15,925 bases of DNA from Peptoniphilus_E sp964345555. GTDB taxonomy: Bacteria > Bacillota > Clostridia > Tissierellales > Peptoniphilaceae. Below, piece after piece: positions 1 through 7,375 of this stretch; positions within the stretch are counted from its first letter, which is position 1; every line of letters starts with the position of its first letter. The stretch covers positions 1 through 15,925 of the forward strand of contig CAYFRD010000035.1 of assembly GCA_964345555.1 (NCBI GenBank), in the 5' to 3' direction. The notes under the pieces were generated by a model, which was not told the origin of the DNA, ran no database searches, and saw only the letters and a list, made by a program, of their open reading frames with translations. The position numbers were made by a program, and so were the translations under genes.

Positions 1-234
1 CCTCCCGTTCTCGCCGCCACTGGGCCGATCGGACACGTCGGCGGTTTGGTCACCCCGCGTCTCGCTGATGTTGCCCGGGTAGGTGCGCTGGCCGTGATCT
101 TTATTGCCTTCGGCCCGTTCGTGCGCGCAGGTGCTGGCAGGTTCGCAGCCGGGTTCCAGCAGCTAAGCGTGCATGATGGCTTGGAGACCAAGTTTCAGCC
201 TGTTCATATCTATCTCAAGGTCACTGAACTGTGA
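1..234 (+). CDS. 3' end of an unrecognised gene, cut by the left edge
   Basis: A frame open from base 1 to a TGA at 232-234 encodes about 77 residues. A hydrophobic stretch near residues 29-42 (GALAVIFIAFGPFV) could be one membrane segment, followed by a polar tail ending YLKVTEL. The opposite strand in this stretch reads as the Ala/Pro/Thr/Arg-rich composition typical of the antisense of a real GC-rich gene, which mildly supports coding on the plus strand. I do not recognise a family. If real, it is convergent with the SDR gene that ends at 368. It could equally be non-coding. Confidence 0.25.
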   Translation, partial: PPVLAATGPIGHVGGLVTPRLADVARVGALAVIFIAFGPFVRAGAGRFAAGFQQLSVHDGLETKFQPVHIYLKVTEL

Positions 235-326
235 GCAACTGCGGGGCGTCAACGTCAGCAGAAAGCTATTTGAACCGCAGCTCAGTGCCAACGCGATGGG
301 GGAAGACTGCCGGTGCCACAAAGATC

Positions 327-343
327 CTCTCGGTGAGCGAGAG
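327..343. terminator. Candidate convergent terminator hairpin
   Basis: CTCTCG, loop GTGAG, then CGAGAG form a 6-bp hairpin in the 133-base gap between the convergent left-edge frame and the SDR gene. Outer GCCAC (314-318) and GTGGC (354-358) could extend the structure. There is no U-tract on either strand, so intrinsic termination is uncertain. Confidence 0.3.
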
Positions 344-367
344 TCACCGGTTGGTGGCCCCAAGTAG

Positions 368-1141
368 CTAGGCCCTCATGCCTGATCCACCCTGCATCAT
401 GATGGTTTCACCAGTGATGAAGGAGCCGCCGGGAGAGGCGAGGAACACGCAGGTCGCACCAACGTCTTTCTGAGCGTCACCGAAGCGGCCAAGAGGAATG
501 GCCTTCACGTTCTTCTCATACATCTCTGGATGCTCTTCAGCCCACGCAACCAACTTCTCAGTCATCACCAGTGGCAGGATGACGTTCACGTTTATGTTGT
601 CGGGACCCCACTCGTTCGCTGCCACGCGAGACAGGGAACGGATGCCTTCTTTAGCGGGTCCGTAAGAGGCTTGGCCGGCGCTTCCTGAGATCCCTGCACC
701 GGAGCCGAAGTTGATGACGGACCCTTCAGTTTCTTTCAAGTGAGGGTAGCCGTGCTTCATGTAATAGAACGTTGCGTAGAGAGCCGTACTCATCGCCAGT
801 TCGAAGTGTTCGAGCGTGTGCTCAAGCAGAGGGACCCCGGAGATTCCGGCGTCCGCACAGTTGACAATCACGTCCAGCCTGCCGAACCTGTCGATGGTTT
901 GGTCGATGGCGCCTATGACCTTTTCTTCGTCAGCCCCATCGACCAGAAGATCCAACACTTCAGCGCCGTAGTCGTTCTCGATGCCCGCCTTAGTTTCGTC
1001 AAGTCCATCTTGAAGGATGTCCGTAATGACAACATTGGCTCCCTCTTCAGCGAAAGCTCGGGCGACGCCGCGGGCGATGCCGCCGCCGGCACCCGTAACC
1101 AATGCAACTTTGCCTGCCATCTTCCCGTCTCGCTTTTCCAC
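368..1141 (-). CDS. Short-chain dehydrogenase/reductase (SDR-1)
   Basis: Classical SDR of 257 residues: a cytoplasmic NAD(P)-dependent oxidoreductase with a Rossmann fold and unknown substrate. Seen: cofactor motif TGAGGGIA at residues 16-23, with Ala where the last Gly of TGxxxGxG usually stands; Asp at the end of beta-2 (VVITD), which favours NAD(H); NCADAG at 94-99 in place of NNAG; and the catalytic set Ser147, Tyr160, Lys164 (YGPAK). After the active site the usual P-G is P-L (ILPLV). I chose the GTG start at 1141 because AAGGGG lies 7 bases upstream. An ATG at 1120 (MAGKVALVTG) has poorer spacing, and the frame runs further upstream to 1285 without a better site. The SLOG gene lies 179 bases upstream on the same strand and may be co-transcribed. 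Confidence 0.88.
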   Translation of the reverse strand: MEKRDGKMAGKVALVTGAGGGIARGVARAFAEEGANVVITDILQDGLDETKAGIENDYGAEVLDLLVDGADEEKVIGAIDQTIDRFGRLDVIVNCADAGISGVPLLEHTLEHFELAMSTALYATFYYMKHGYPHLKETEGSVINFGSGAGISGSAGQASYGPAKEGIRSLSRVAANEWGPDNINVNVILPLVMTEKLVAWAEEHPEMYEKNVKAIPLGRFGDAQKDVGATCVFLASPGGSFITGETIMMQGGSGMRA

Positions 1142-1320
1142 CGCGTATCCCCTTCGATAGTTCGGGAAACTGATCGCCCCCACTATAGGCATGGAGCCCA
1201 ACACTTCTGTCTGGGTTGCCGTTTGGGGGTGCAACGCCCTCGAGACTGGGATGCCGCCGGTGGTGTCTTCGGCCGGAGACTTCAAGCCGTTTCCTATCGG
1301 CCGCGTGCACCGCGACTCGG

Positions 1321-1806
1321 TCAGGCTGCCAAGACCTCCTTGAGGAATGCGAGGGCGTCCTCGTACACTCCGGGAACTTCACTTTCGCGCGGCCCCGCCA
1401 CATTCAAAGTGATCCCATCATTGAGGGAAGAAAGCCAACGGACGACCGATTGGACGCTCCGGGAGCTGAAGTCTTCGACGATTGAGAGTGGGCGGGAGAG
1501 TTCCCGCGCGGCTTCTTCCGTCAACCCCGTCCCAGGGGAGTGCGCAGAAGATGGGCGAAGCACTAGGACCGCGTCGCAGTCGCGGACGTTCCACAAGGTT
1601 CGCTGGCTGGGATTTGGCGAGGGCGTTTGGCGCAACTGCGGAAACTCGGTCAGGACGCCGGGCGGCTCGGGTGAATCTTCAGCCCAGCCCCCTTGGGGAA
1701 CCCAGCCGGCGACCTGCAGTCCTAGGGCCAGTGCTGTACGGAGTGCCGCGCGGTCGACGCCGCTCTGGCCACCACTGCGAACCACTGCAACTTTGTGCCC
1801 CAACAC
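1321..1806 (-). CDS. YpsA-type SLOG protein (putative molybdenum carrier family)
   Basis: A 161-residue protein of the family annotated as 'putative molybdenum carrier' or cpYpsA, a Rossmann-like SLOG fold thought to bind a nucleotide-like ligand. Seen: SGGQSGVDRAAL at residues 11-22, the family's glycine-rich ligand loop; the GW.P.GGWAED segment at 34-44; a TLWNVRDCDAVLVL segment around 70-83; and NVAGPRESEVPGVYEDA near the C-terminus. Length is normal for the family. The start is GTG at 1806 with AGGGAG 4 bases upstream. Molybdenum binding is the historical name, not something the sequence shows. No molybdopterin genes are nearby, so a cofactor-delivery role has no support from context. SLOG proteins also occur in nucleotide-signalling and conflict systems, but no effector domain is fused here. 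Confidence 0.85.
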   Translation of the reverse strand: MLGHKVAVVRSGGQSGVDRAALRTALALGLQVAGWVPQGGWAEDSPEPPGVLTEFPQLRQTPSPNPSQRTLWNVRDCDAVLVLRPSSAHSPGTGLTEEAARELSRPLSIVEDFSSRSVQSVVRWLSSLNDGITLNVAGPRESEVPGVYEDALAFLKEVLAA

Positions 1807-2237
1807 GTTTCTCCCTAAAGCCTCCAGCCGAGCGGTGCCACAGCCCAGTCGTTTGAAATCTCATTCTCGGGTTAAACCAAACCTACAGGTAGGTGCCAGC
1901 GGTATTGATTTCGGCCGGTTCTAGCTGAGCGTCTTCTTGCCCAGAAGCTTCTTTCGGGTCGTCGCAGCGCGCAAAAGAGCGCCAGTCGTGGACCTTGCTT
2001 GAACCCAAGGAAGGCCTTGGGGCCTGAGCGGTCGTCGAAGGTTGTGGGAGGGCCTAGTGAAGAAGGCAGGTCAGCGTGCCAATCAGGTGTGTCCTGTTTC
2101 TCCCTTACGAGCAGAATTTCCGGTGGCTACACACGCGTTTGCCGAGTGGACCGCCCGCGCGGCCACGAGCCCCTCTTCGGGAGCTCCCTCTAGGACGACT
2201 TTTCTCGCCCTCCGCACTCAAGAAAGAGCGTTGCTTC
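1807..2237. other. Divergent intergenic region between the SLOG and MFS genes
   Basis: 430 bases without a convincing gene. Short open frames on both strands lack protein-like composition and well-placed ribosome sites. It holds a 14-base inverted repeat at 1881-1894 and a perfect 7-bp hairpin at 2004-2021 (CCCAAGG, loop AAGG, CCTTGGG) that would fall in the 5' leader of the transporter transcript. It must contain the promoters for both flanking genes, but I see no clear -35/-10 pair. Confidence 0.5.
1881..1894. promoter_or_regulatory. Operator-like inverted repeat ACCTAC-AG-GTAGGT
   Basis: Two perfect 6-base arms are separated by 2 bases. The site lies 75 bases upstream of the SLOG gene start and about 345 bases upstream of the transporter start. 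Its size and symmetry suit a dimeric repressor such as a TetR- or MarR-type protein. No regulator gene is adjacent, so the partner is unknown. Confidence 0.3.
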
Positions 2238-4115
2238 ATGCGATCTGATCGCTCACCCCTAGTACTGCCTGTCCTATATGTTGCCGCTTTCATAGCTGCG
2301 TTCAACGAGAACATCGTGAACGTGGCGCTGGTCGACATCATGGGGGAGTTTGACGTGTCCGCTCCCACTGCCCAGTGGTTGGTGACGGGGTACATGATGG
2401 TCACCACTGTTGTTGTGGCGATTTCCGCTTACCTGTATCGCCGGCTCGGTTTGCGCAAGCTGTTCTTTTGGGCCGTCGCATTCTTGGCCTTGGGATCGGT
2501 TGCTGCGGTGTTTGCTCAGTCGTTCGCGGTCTTGCTGGTCTTTAGGCTGGTCCAAGCCGTTGGAACTGGCATTTTCATTCCGGCGATGATGAGCACTGTG
2601 CTGATGGTTGCGCCACGTAAGAAGCTTGGCTTCTACTTGGTGCTCGGCGGAATGATGACCACCTTTGGGCCAGCATTTGGTCCCGTCGTTTCGGGCCTCA
2701 TGGTTACGGTGTTCGGGTGGCACACGATTTTCTTGCCGACTTTAGTGGTGGTTCTAGTCCTTGGGGCGCTCGCTTTCGTAGTCGTTCACGACACCGTTGA
2801 AACCGAAGCGCTGCGCCTCGACATCCCCTCACTCATCCTGCTGGTTCTCGGCCTCGTGGGCTTTGTCTACGGTCTGTCCGAAATCACGATCCGGCCGGTT
2901 CCTGCGGCGGCGATTTTGGTGCTTGGAGTGGCTGTCTTAGCGGTGTTCGCCCGACGTCAATTCATGGTGCGGAACCCGGTGTTGAACTTGAAACCTATGG
3001 TGAGTTCCCGGTTCTGGCCCTCCGCGATTCTGGTGGTCGTGGCGATGATGACCACGTTCTCATTGTCGGTGCTGCTGCCGCTCTATTTCCAAGGATCACT
3101 TGGCATGACCGCGTTGGCCGCGGGTGCCCTGCTGTTGGCACCGATCCTTGTCAACGCTGCCACGGCAATCGTCGGTGGCAAGGTCATGGACAGCAAGGGG
3201 CCGTGGCCGCTGTTGGCTATAGGTTTCGGGGTCATTGTCGTGGGCCAGTTGGGGGTTTTTGCCTTCGCTCCTCACCTGAGTTGGTTGGGGGTCTTAGGAG
3301 CCTCAGTTCTATCTTTCGGTGGCGTGGGTCTTGTCCTCTCTCCGTCTCAAACAGCTGGGTTGTCTACTCTTTCTAGGCCGGAGTATCCCCATGGAGTCGC
3401 GTTGCTCAACACTTTTATTCAGGTGGCTGCAGCGATCGGGCCGTCGTTGTTGATCGGCATCTTGTCTTCCGGTGCAACGTCGCGTGAGAACGAAGGCGTG
3501 AGCGCAGCTCAGGCCAACGCTGATGGTTTTGCGTTAGCCATCCTCGTCGCGACGGTCATCGCGGTCGCTGGGACCATCGTGGCGGTCGTTTACTCTCGCA
3601 AGCTCGCCGCTGGGGACAGGCCCGCTGAAGCGCCGACAAAGCCCACTATTGCTTCTCTAATGCGGACTGAGGTGTTTTCTGTGCCAACCACTGCCACCGT
3701 TGGGGAGGCGGTGTCCCAGTTTCTTTCCGCGAAGACCGCAGGTTTGCCTGTAGTTGACGGTAAGGGCGGAGTGCGTGGTTACATCACTGATGGCGACATC
3801 CTTCGCGCAGTGGCTGGTCACGACGAGTCCCCCTTGGATCTCGCGTTCGGCCTAAATGTCCAGCCCAAGGATCCTGATGTGGGTGGCCGGGTCGCCGAAG
3901 TCATGCAGATGCGGGTGATGGATCTCGCGTCTAGGAACGTGGTGACTGCAAGCATTGAGGACTCGGTGGAGGACGTCGCAGCTCTTCTCGGTGCTAGGCC
4001 CATCAACAAGGTGCCGGTGTTGTCTGGTGACCGGATTGTCGGAGTCATAACCCGAGGAGATCTTGTGCGCAGCATTTTTGGTTCTTTCGTTGCGAGCCAA
4101 GCTCAACACGACTAG
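2238..4115 (+). CDS. DHA2-type MFS transporter with C-terminal CBS-domain pair
   Basis: A 625-residue inner-membrane protein. Residues 1 to about 455 form a drug/H+ antiporter-2-like MFS permease with many hydrophobic segments. It has NENIVNVALVDI in TM1 (motif D1-like), a loop carrying YRRLGLRKLF (motif A-like), and GPAFGPVVSG in TM5 (motif C of antiporters). A short linker rich in Pro and Lys leads to two CBS repeats, roughly residues 473-528 (SLMRTEVFSVPTTATVGEA ... ITDGDILRAV) and 555-614 (EVMQMRVMDLASRNVVTAS ... ITRGDLVRSIF). CBS pairs form Bateman modules that bind adenine nucleotides, so transport may be gated by energy charge or another nucleotide; this is inference. Ordinary DHA2 proteins are about 450-520 residues. 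The ATG at 2238 has a weak AAAGAG upstream. The frame is open further 5' but that part is not transporter-like. The substrate is unknown. Confidence 0.88.
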   Translation: MRSDRSPLVLPVLYVAAFIAAFNENIVNVALVDIMGEFDVSAPTAQWLVTGYMMVTTVVVAISAYLYRRLGLRKLFFWAVAFLALGSVAAVFAQSFAVLLVFRLVQAVGTGIFIPAMMSTVLMVAPRKKLGFYLVLGGMMTTFGPAFGPVVSGLMVTVFGWHTIFLPTLVVVLVLGALAFVVVHDTVETEALRLDIPSLILLVLGLVGFVYGLSEITIRPVPAAAILVLGVAVLAVFARRQFMVRNPVLNLKPMVSSRFWPSAILVVVAMMTTFSLSVLLPLYFQGSLGMTALAAGALLLAPILVNAATAIVGGKVMDSKGPWPLLAIGFGVIVVGQLGVFAFAPHLSWLGVLGASVLSFGGVGLVLSPSQTAGLSTLSRPEYPHGVALLNTFIQVAAAIGPSLLIGILSSGATSRENEGVSAAQANADGFALAILVATVIAVAGTIVAVVYSRKLAAGDRPAEAPTKPTIASLMRTEVFSVPTTATVGEAVSQFLSAKTAGLPVVDGKGGVRGYITDGDILRAVAGHDESPLDLAFGLNVQPKDPDVGGRVAEVMQMRVMDLASRNVVTASIEDSVEDVAALLGARPINKVPVLSGDRIVGVITRGDLVRSIFGSFVASQAQHD

Positions 4116-4300
4116 CGGTTTGAGCGGCAGAGCCATGGCCGTCAGTAGACAGTGCCTAGGCGCCACCGCGGAGGCTGGTGATGACCGCTTCGTCTTCCCT
4201 CCACCGCCGTCGTCCCTGGCAGCCACAGCTTCATCCTTCCTATTTCAATATCTTTCGCCATCCTTGATGCGGTTTTCGTATGGTCAATGAGGGAGTCCGA

Positions 4301-6400
4301 GTGAAAGTAGAAACGGGAAGAAGAGCGATGGGCGAACCAGTGACGGATGTCGGAAAAACCATCTTCGGGGCGGCTTACTACGACGAATACATGCCCACCG
4401 AGCGTCTATCGAAGGACGTGGAGATGATCGGCGCCGCCGGCATGAACACGGTGCGTATCGCAGAGTCCACCTGGTCCACCTACGAACCCCAGCCGGGCGT
4501 CTTTGACTTTTCATCAGTCGACCGGACCCTCGACGCCATGGAAGCCGCAGGCATAAACGTCATAATCGGCACCCCCACGTACGCTGTTCCCACGTGGCTC
4601 GTCCAGTCCCACCCCGAAGTGCTGGCTACCACCAGTGCGGGCCCGGGGCGCTACGGTGCTCGACAAATCATGAACATCACCTCACCCGCGTATCTCTGGC
4701 ACGCGGAACGGGCGATCCGAAAGCTGATGGAGCACACTGCTCACCGAGGGTGTGTGATCGGATTCCAAGTCGACAACGAGACGAAGTTCTACGACACCGC
4801 ATCCCCAGATGTTCAGCGCCGGTTCGTGAAGCATCTGCGTGACCTTTTCGATGACGACCTAGACGCGTTGAACGCAGCTTACGGTCTGGATTACTGGTCT
4901 AACCGGATCAACGCCTGGGAGGATTTCCCAGACGTTCGTGGAACCATAAACGGCTCGCTGGGGGCGGAGTGGGACAAGTTCCGCCGCTCTCTAGTAACGG
5001 AGTTCCTGTCATGGCAAACGGACTTGGTAAGGGAATACAAGCGTGAGGACCAGTTCGTCACTCACAACCTCGACTTCGACTGGGGGCCGGGCTGGTCATA
5101 TGGTCTCCAGCCCGATGTGGACCACTTCGAGGTAGCGAAAGTCCTTGACATCGCTGGCGCCGACATCTACCACCCAACCGAAGATGCCTTAACCGGCAGG
5201 GAGATCGCCCTAGGAGGCGACATGACCCGCTCAGTCAAAGGCGGTCAGAACTACCTAGTGTTAGAAACCCAGGCCCAGGGGCAGATGGGCTGGTTGCCCT
5301 ACCCGGGCCAGCTCCGTCTTCAAGCTCTGAGTCACGTAGCGAGTGGTGCGGATGGCGTCATGTATTGGCACTGGCACTCCACCCACAACGGTTTCGAAAC
5401 CTATTGGAAGGGAGTGCTCAGCCAAGACTTTGAGCCAAACCCCACCTACTTAGAAGCGGCTCGCATCGGTAAGGAACTCGCGAAAGCTGGTGATTCCCTA
5501 CGAGGTGTCCAGAAGGACAATAAGGTCGCGCTCATGGTCAGCAACGAATCACTCACCGCGTTGCAGTGGTTCGGCATAGACACGGGGTTCATGCCACAGG
5601 TGGGGCCGTCCATTGGATACAACGACGTACTACGTTGGGTCTACGACACGCTTTTCGATCTCAACATTGAGGTCGATTTCGTCGACGCTGGTCAAGCTGA
5701 CCTTTCGGAGTATTCCATGGTGGTGGCGCCGGCGCTTTACGTGGCCTCACAGGACACTTTGAATAACCTGCGTCGCTACGTCGAAGAAGGTGGACACCTT
5801 GTCAGCACCTTCCGTAGCTTCGTCACGGACGAACACGTTAAAGTCTGGTCCGACCGCCAGCCGCACTCGCTCACCGATGTTTTCGGGTTCGGCTATGACC
5901 AGTTCACCAAGCCCTCGAACGTCAAAGTGTCACTCGCCGAAGAACTGACCGGGGAGGCCGGCGCGCCAAGCGCAGCAGACCTGGACGTAACACATTTCAT
6001 GGAACTGTTGGTGCCTAGTGCTGACTCAACAGCCGAGAGCCTAGCGTCCTATGACCACCACGCCTGGACGGGCCCGGCGATCACCCGCAACCGCCTCGGA
6101 AAGGGCACCGCCACCCATGTCGGCGCGACGGTCTCTAAGGACGTGCTAGGCCGGGTCATGGAGTTGGTGGCCTCCAACGCTGGTGTGCTCGACTGGGAAC
6201 AAGACTTCGTGGGGCAAGTGTCCGTGCGTCGAGGTCGGAACGCGGCTGGGAAAGACATAGCGTTCTTCTTCAACTACTCCAAGGATCCTGTGACCATCCG
6301 TGCGCCGATCTCTGGGGTTGATCTCGCCAGTGGAGCAGCGATCGACAAGGGTTCCAAAGTCGAAATAGAAGGTTGGGACGTCCTGATGTTAGAAAGCTAG
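4301..6400 (+). CDS. GH42 family beta-galactosidase
   Basis: Retaining beta-galactosidase of glycoside hydrolase family 42, 699 residues, with no signal peptide and so cytoplasmic. It would hydrolyse galactosides after import. Residues 15 to about 390 form the TIM barrel, with the acid/base Glu160 in QVDNET and the nucleophile Glu322 in YLVLETQ. The YWKGVLSQD segment after the barrel is typical of the family. Residues from about 405 to 600 resemble the trimerisation domain, and a small beta domain follows to the end. The usual zinc-cluster cysteines are missing; I see only one Cys in the barrel (HRGCVIG). GTG at 4301 is chosen for GAGGGAG 5 bases upstream; ATG at 4328 (MGEPVTD) is the alternative. 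No transporter component or LacI regulator is adjacent. The 185-base gap after the MFS gene suggests its own promoter. Confidence 0.93.
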   Translation: MKVETGRRAMGEPVTDVGKTIFGAAYYDEYMPTERLSKDVEMIGAAGMNTVRIAESTWSTYEPQPGVFDFSSVDRTLDAMEAAGINVIIGTPTYAVPTWLVQSHPEVLATTSAGPGRYGARQIMNITSPAYLWHAERAIRKLMEHTAHRGCVIGFQVDNETKFYDTASPDVQRRFVKHLRDLFDDDLDALNAAYGLDYWSNRINAWEDFPDVRGTINGSLGAEWDKFRRSLVTEFLSWQTDLVREYKREDQFVTHNLDFDWGPGWSYGLQPDVDHFEVAKVLDIAGADIYHPTEDALTGREIALGGDMTRSVKGGQNYLVLETQAQGQMGWLPYPGQLRLQALSHVASGADGVMYWHWHSTHNGFETYWKGVLSQDFEPNPTYLEAARIGKELAKAGDSLRGVQKDNKVALMVSNESLTALQWFGIDTGFMPQVGPSIGYNDVLRWVYDTLFDLNIEVDFVDAGQADLSEYSMVVAPALYVASQDTLNNLRRYVEEGGHLVSTFRSFVTDEHVKVWSDRQPHSLTDVFGFGYDQFTKPSNVKVSLAEELTGEAGAPSAADLDVTHFMELLVPSADSTAESLASYDHHAWTGPAITRNRLGKGTATHVGATVSKDVLGRVMELVASNAGVLDWEQDFVGQVSVRRGRNAAGKDIAFFFNYSKDPVTIRAPISGVDLASGAAIDKGSKVEIEGWDVLMLES

Positions 6401-6493
6401 ACTGCCCGGCGGCAGGGGACGCTTGATCTTCCAGCGCTCCTTGGCAGCTAGAGCTGCATTGGCCAAGTTCGCTGTCACAAACGTGCCGGATCC

Positions 6494-6522
6494 TTGACAT
6501 AACATGCGTTGCGGGCTTCCAT
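6494..6522 (+). promoter_or_regulatory. Candidate promoter for SDR-2
   Basis: A perfect TTGACA -35 hexamer at 6494-6499 is followed after 17 bases by TTCCAT at 6517-6522, a weak -10. It lies 38 bases before the chosen GTG start. The -35 is convincing and the -10 is not. Confidence 0.3.
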
Positions 6523-6559
6523 GAGGCTACGGCAGGGAAGAGCAACGAAGGAGTTGGTT

Positions 6560-7354
6560 GTGGGACGTCTGCAAGACAAAGTAGCGATTATTACGGGCGC
6601 AGCTTCGGGCATGGGTGCTGCGGATGCTCGAATATTCATTAGGGAAGGCGCAAAAGTCGTCATCACGGACCTCAACGAAGAGGCGGGCGAGGCACTGGCT
6701 GCGGAACTTGGCGAGGACGCTCTGTTCATTCGCCAGAACGTTGCTGAGGAAGACAGCTGGGACCACGTGGTGAAGGAGACGATGGACAAGTTCGGTCGCA
6801 TCGACGTCCTCGTGAACAACGCGGGGATCCTACTGATGAAGTGTATGCGCGACACCACTGTTGAAGAGTTCAACCGGCTGATGGCAGTCAATGTGACTGG
6901 CGTGTTCTTGGGAATGAAAGCGGTGTCGGAAATCATGCGCGATCAAGGCGGTGGCGTCATCGTCAATATGTCTTCGGCCGCTGGCATGGTTGGGCAAGTT
7001 CAGACCGTTGCCTACTCTGCTTCGAAGTTCGCGGTCCGAGGCATGACGAAGGCAGCGGCCATGGACATGGGCCCATACGGGATCCGCGTCATCTCAATCC
7101 ACCCTGGTTCGATCGCTACGCCGATGACTGCTCAGTCCGGCGTCAAGCCAGACTCTCCGCTGCCATTGGCGCCGTTGGGTCGCAGTGGTGGTCCTGAAGA
7201 AGTCGCCGAGGTCGTCGCTTTCGCTGCCTCTGACGCTGCTTCTTATGTGACAGGCTCGGAGCTGGTCGTCGATGGTGGCCTCACCTTGGGTGACACTCCG
7301 CAGGTGTACCAAATGATGCAGGCCCTTGCCGGGATGGCGGCTGACGGCGAATAA
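6560..7354 (+). CDS. Classical SDR (SDR-2), similar in layout to 3alpha/20beta-hydroxysteroid dehydrogenase
   Basis: A 264-residue NAD(H)-type classical SDR with all textbook motifs: TGAASGMG at 12-19, Asp37 after beta-2 (VVITD, NAD preference), NNAG at 86-89, catalytic Ser139, Tyr152 and Lys156 (YSASK), and HPG near 182. The catalytic numbering matches that of Streptomyces 3alpha,20beta-hydroxysteroid dehydrogenase, and the N-terminus (GRLQDKVAIITG) is also like that group. Sugar, acyl and steroid dehydrogenases share these features, so the substrate is open. GTG at 6560 is chosen for AAGGAG 6 bases upstream; the upstream ATG at 6509 has no such site. It follows the GH42 gene by 159 bases. 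The methyltransferase gene is convergent, ending 22 bases past its stop. Confidence 0.92.
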   Translation: MGRLQDKVAIITGAASGMGAADARIFIREGAKVVITDLNEEAGEALAAELGEDALFIRQNVAEEDSWDHVVKETMDKFGRIDVLVNNAGILLMKCMRDTTVEEFNRLMAVNVTGVFLGMKAVSEIMRDQGGGVIVNMSSAAGMVGQVQTVAYSASKFAVRGMTKAAAMDMGPYGIRVISIHPGSIATPMTAQSGVKPDSPLPLAPLGRSGGPEEVAEVVAFAASDAASYVTGSELVVDGGLTLGDTPQVYQMMQALAGMAADGE

Positions 7355-7375
7355 CTTGCGCGGGTTGCGTCCCTC

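Noticed and set aside
1142..1285. Upstream extension of SDR-1 by 48 residues
   Set aside because: SDRs of this type start just before the TGxxxGxG motif, and the GTG at 1141 has a well-spaced AAGGGG site.
740..1924. Long plus-strand open frame of 394 codons
   Set aside because: It is antisense to the SDR-1 and SLOG genes, which carry clear family motifs. Its translation is compositionally unlike a protein and matches no family.
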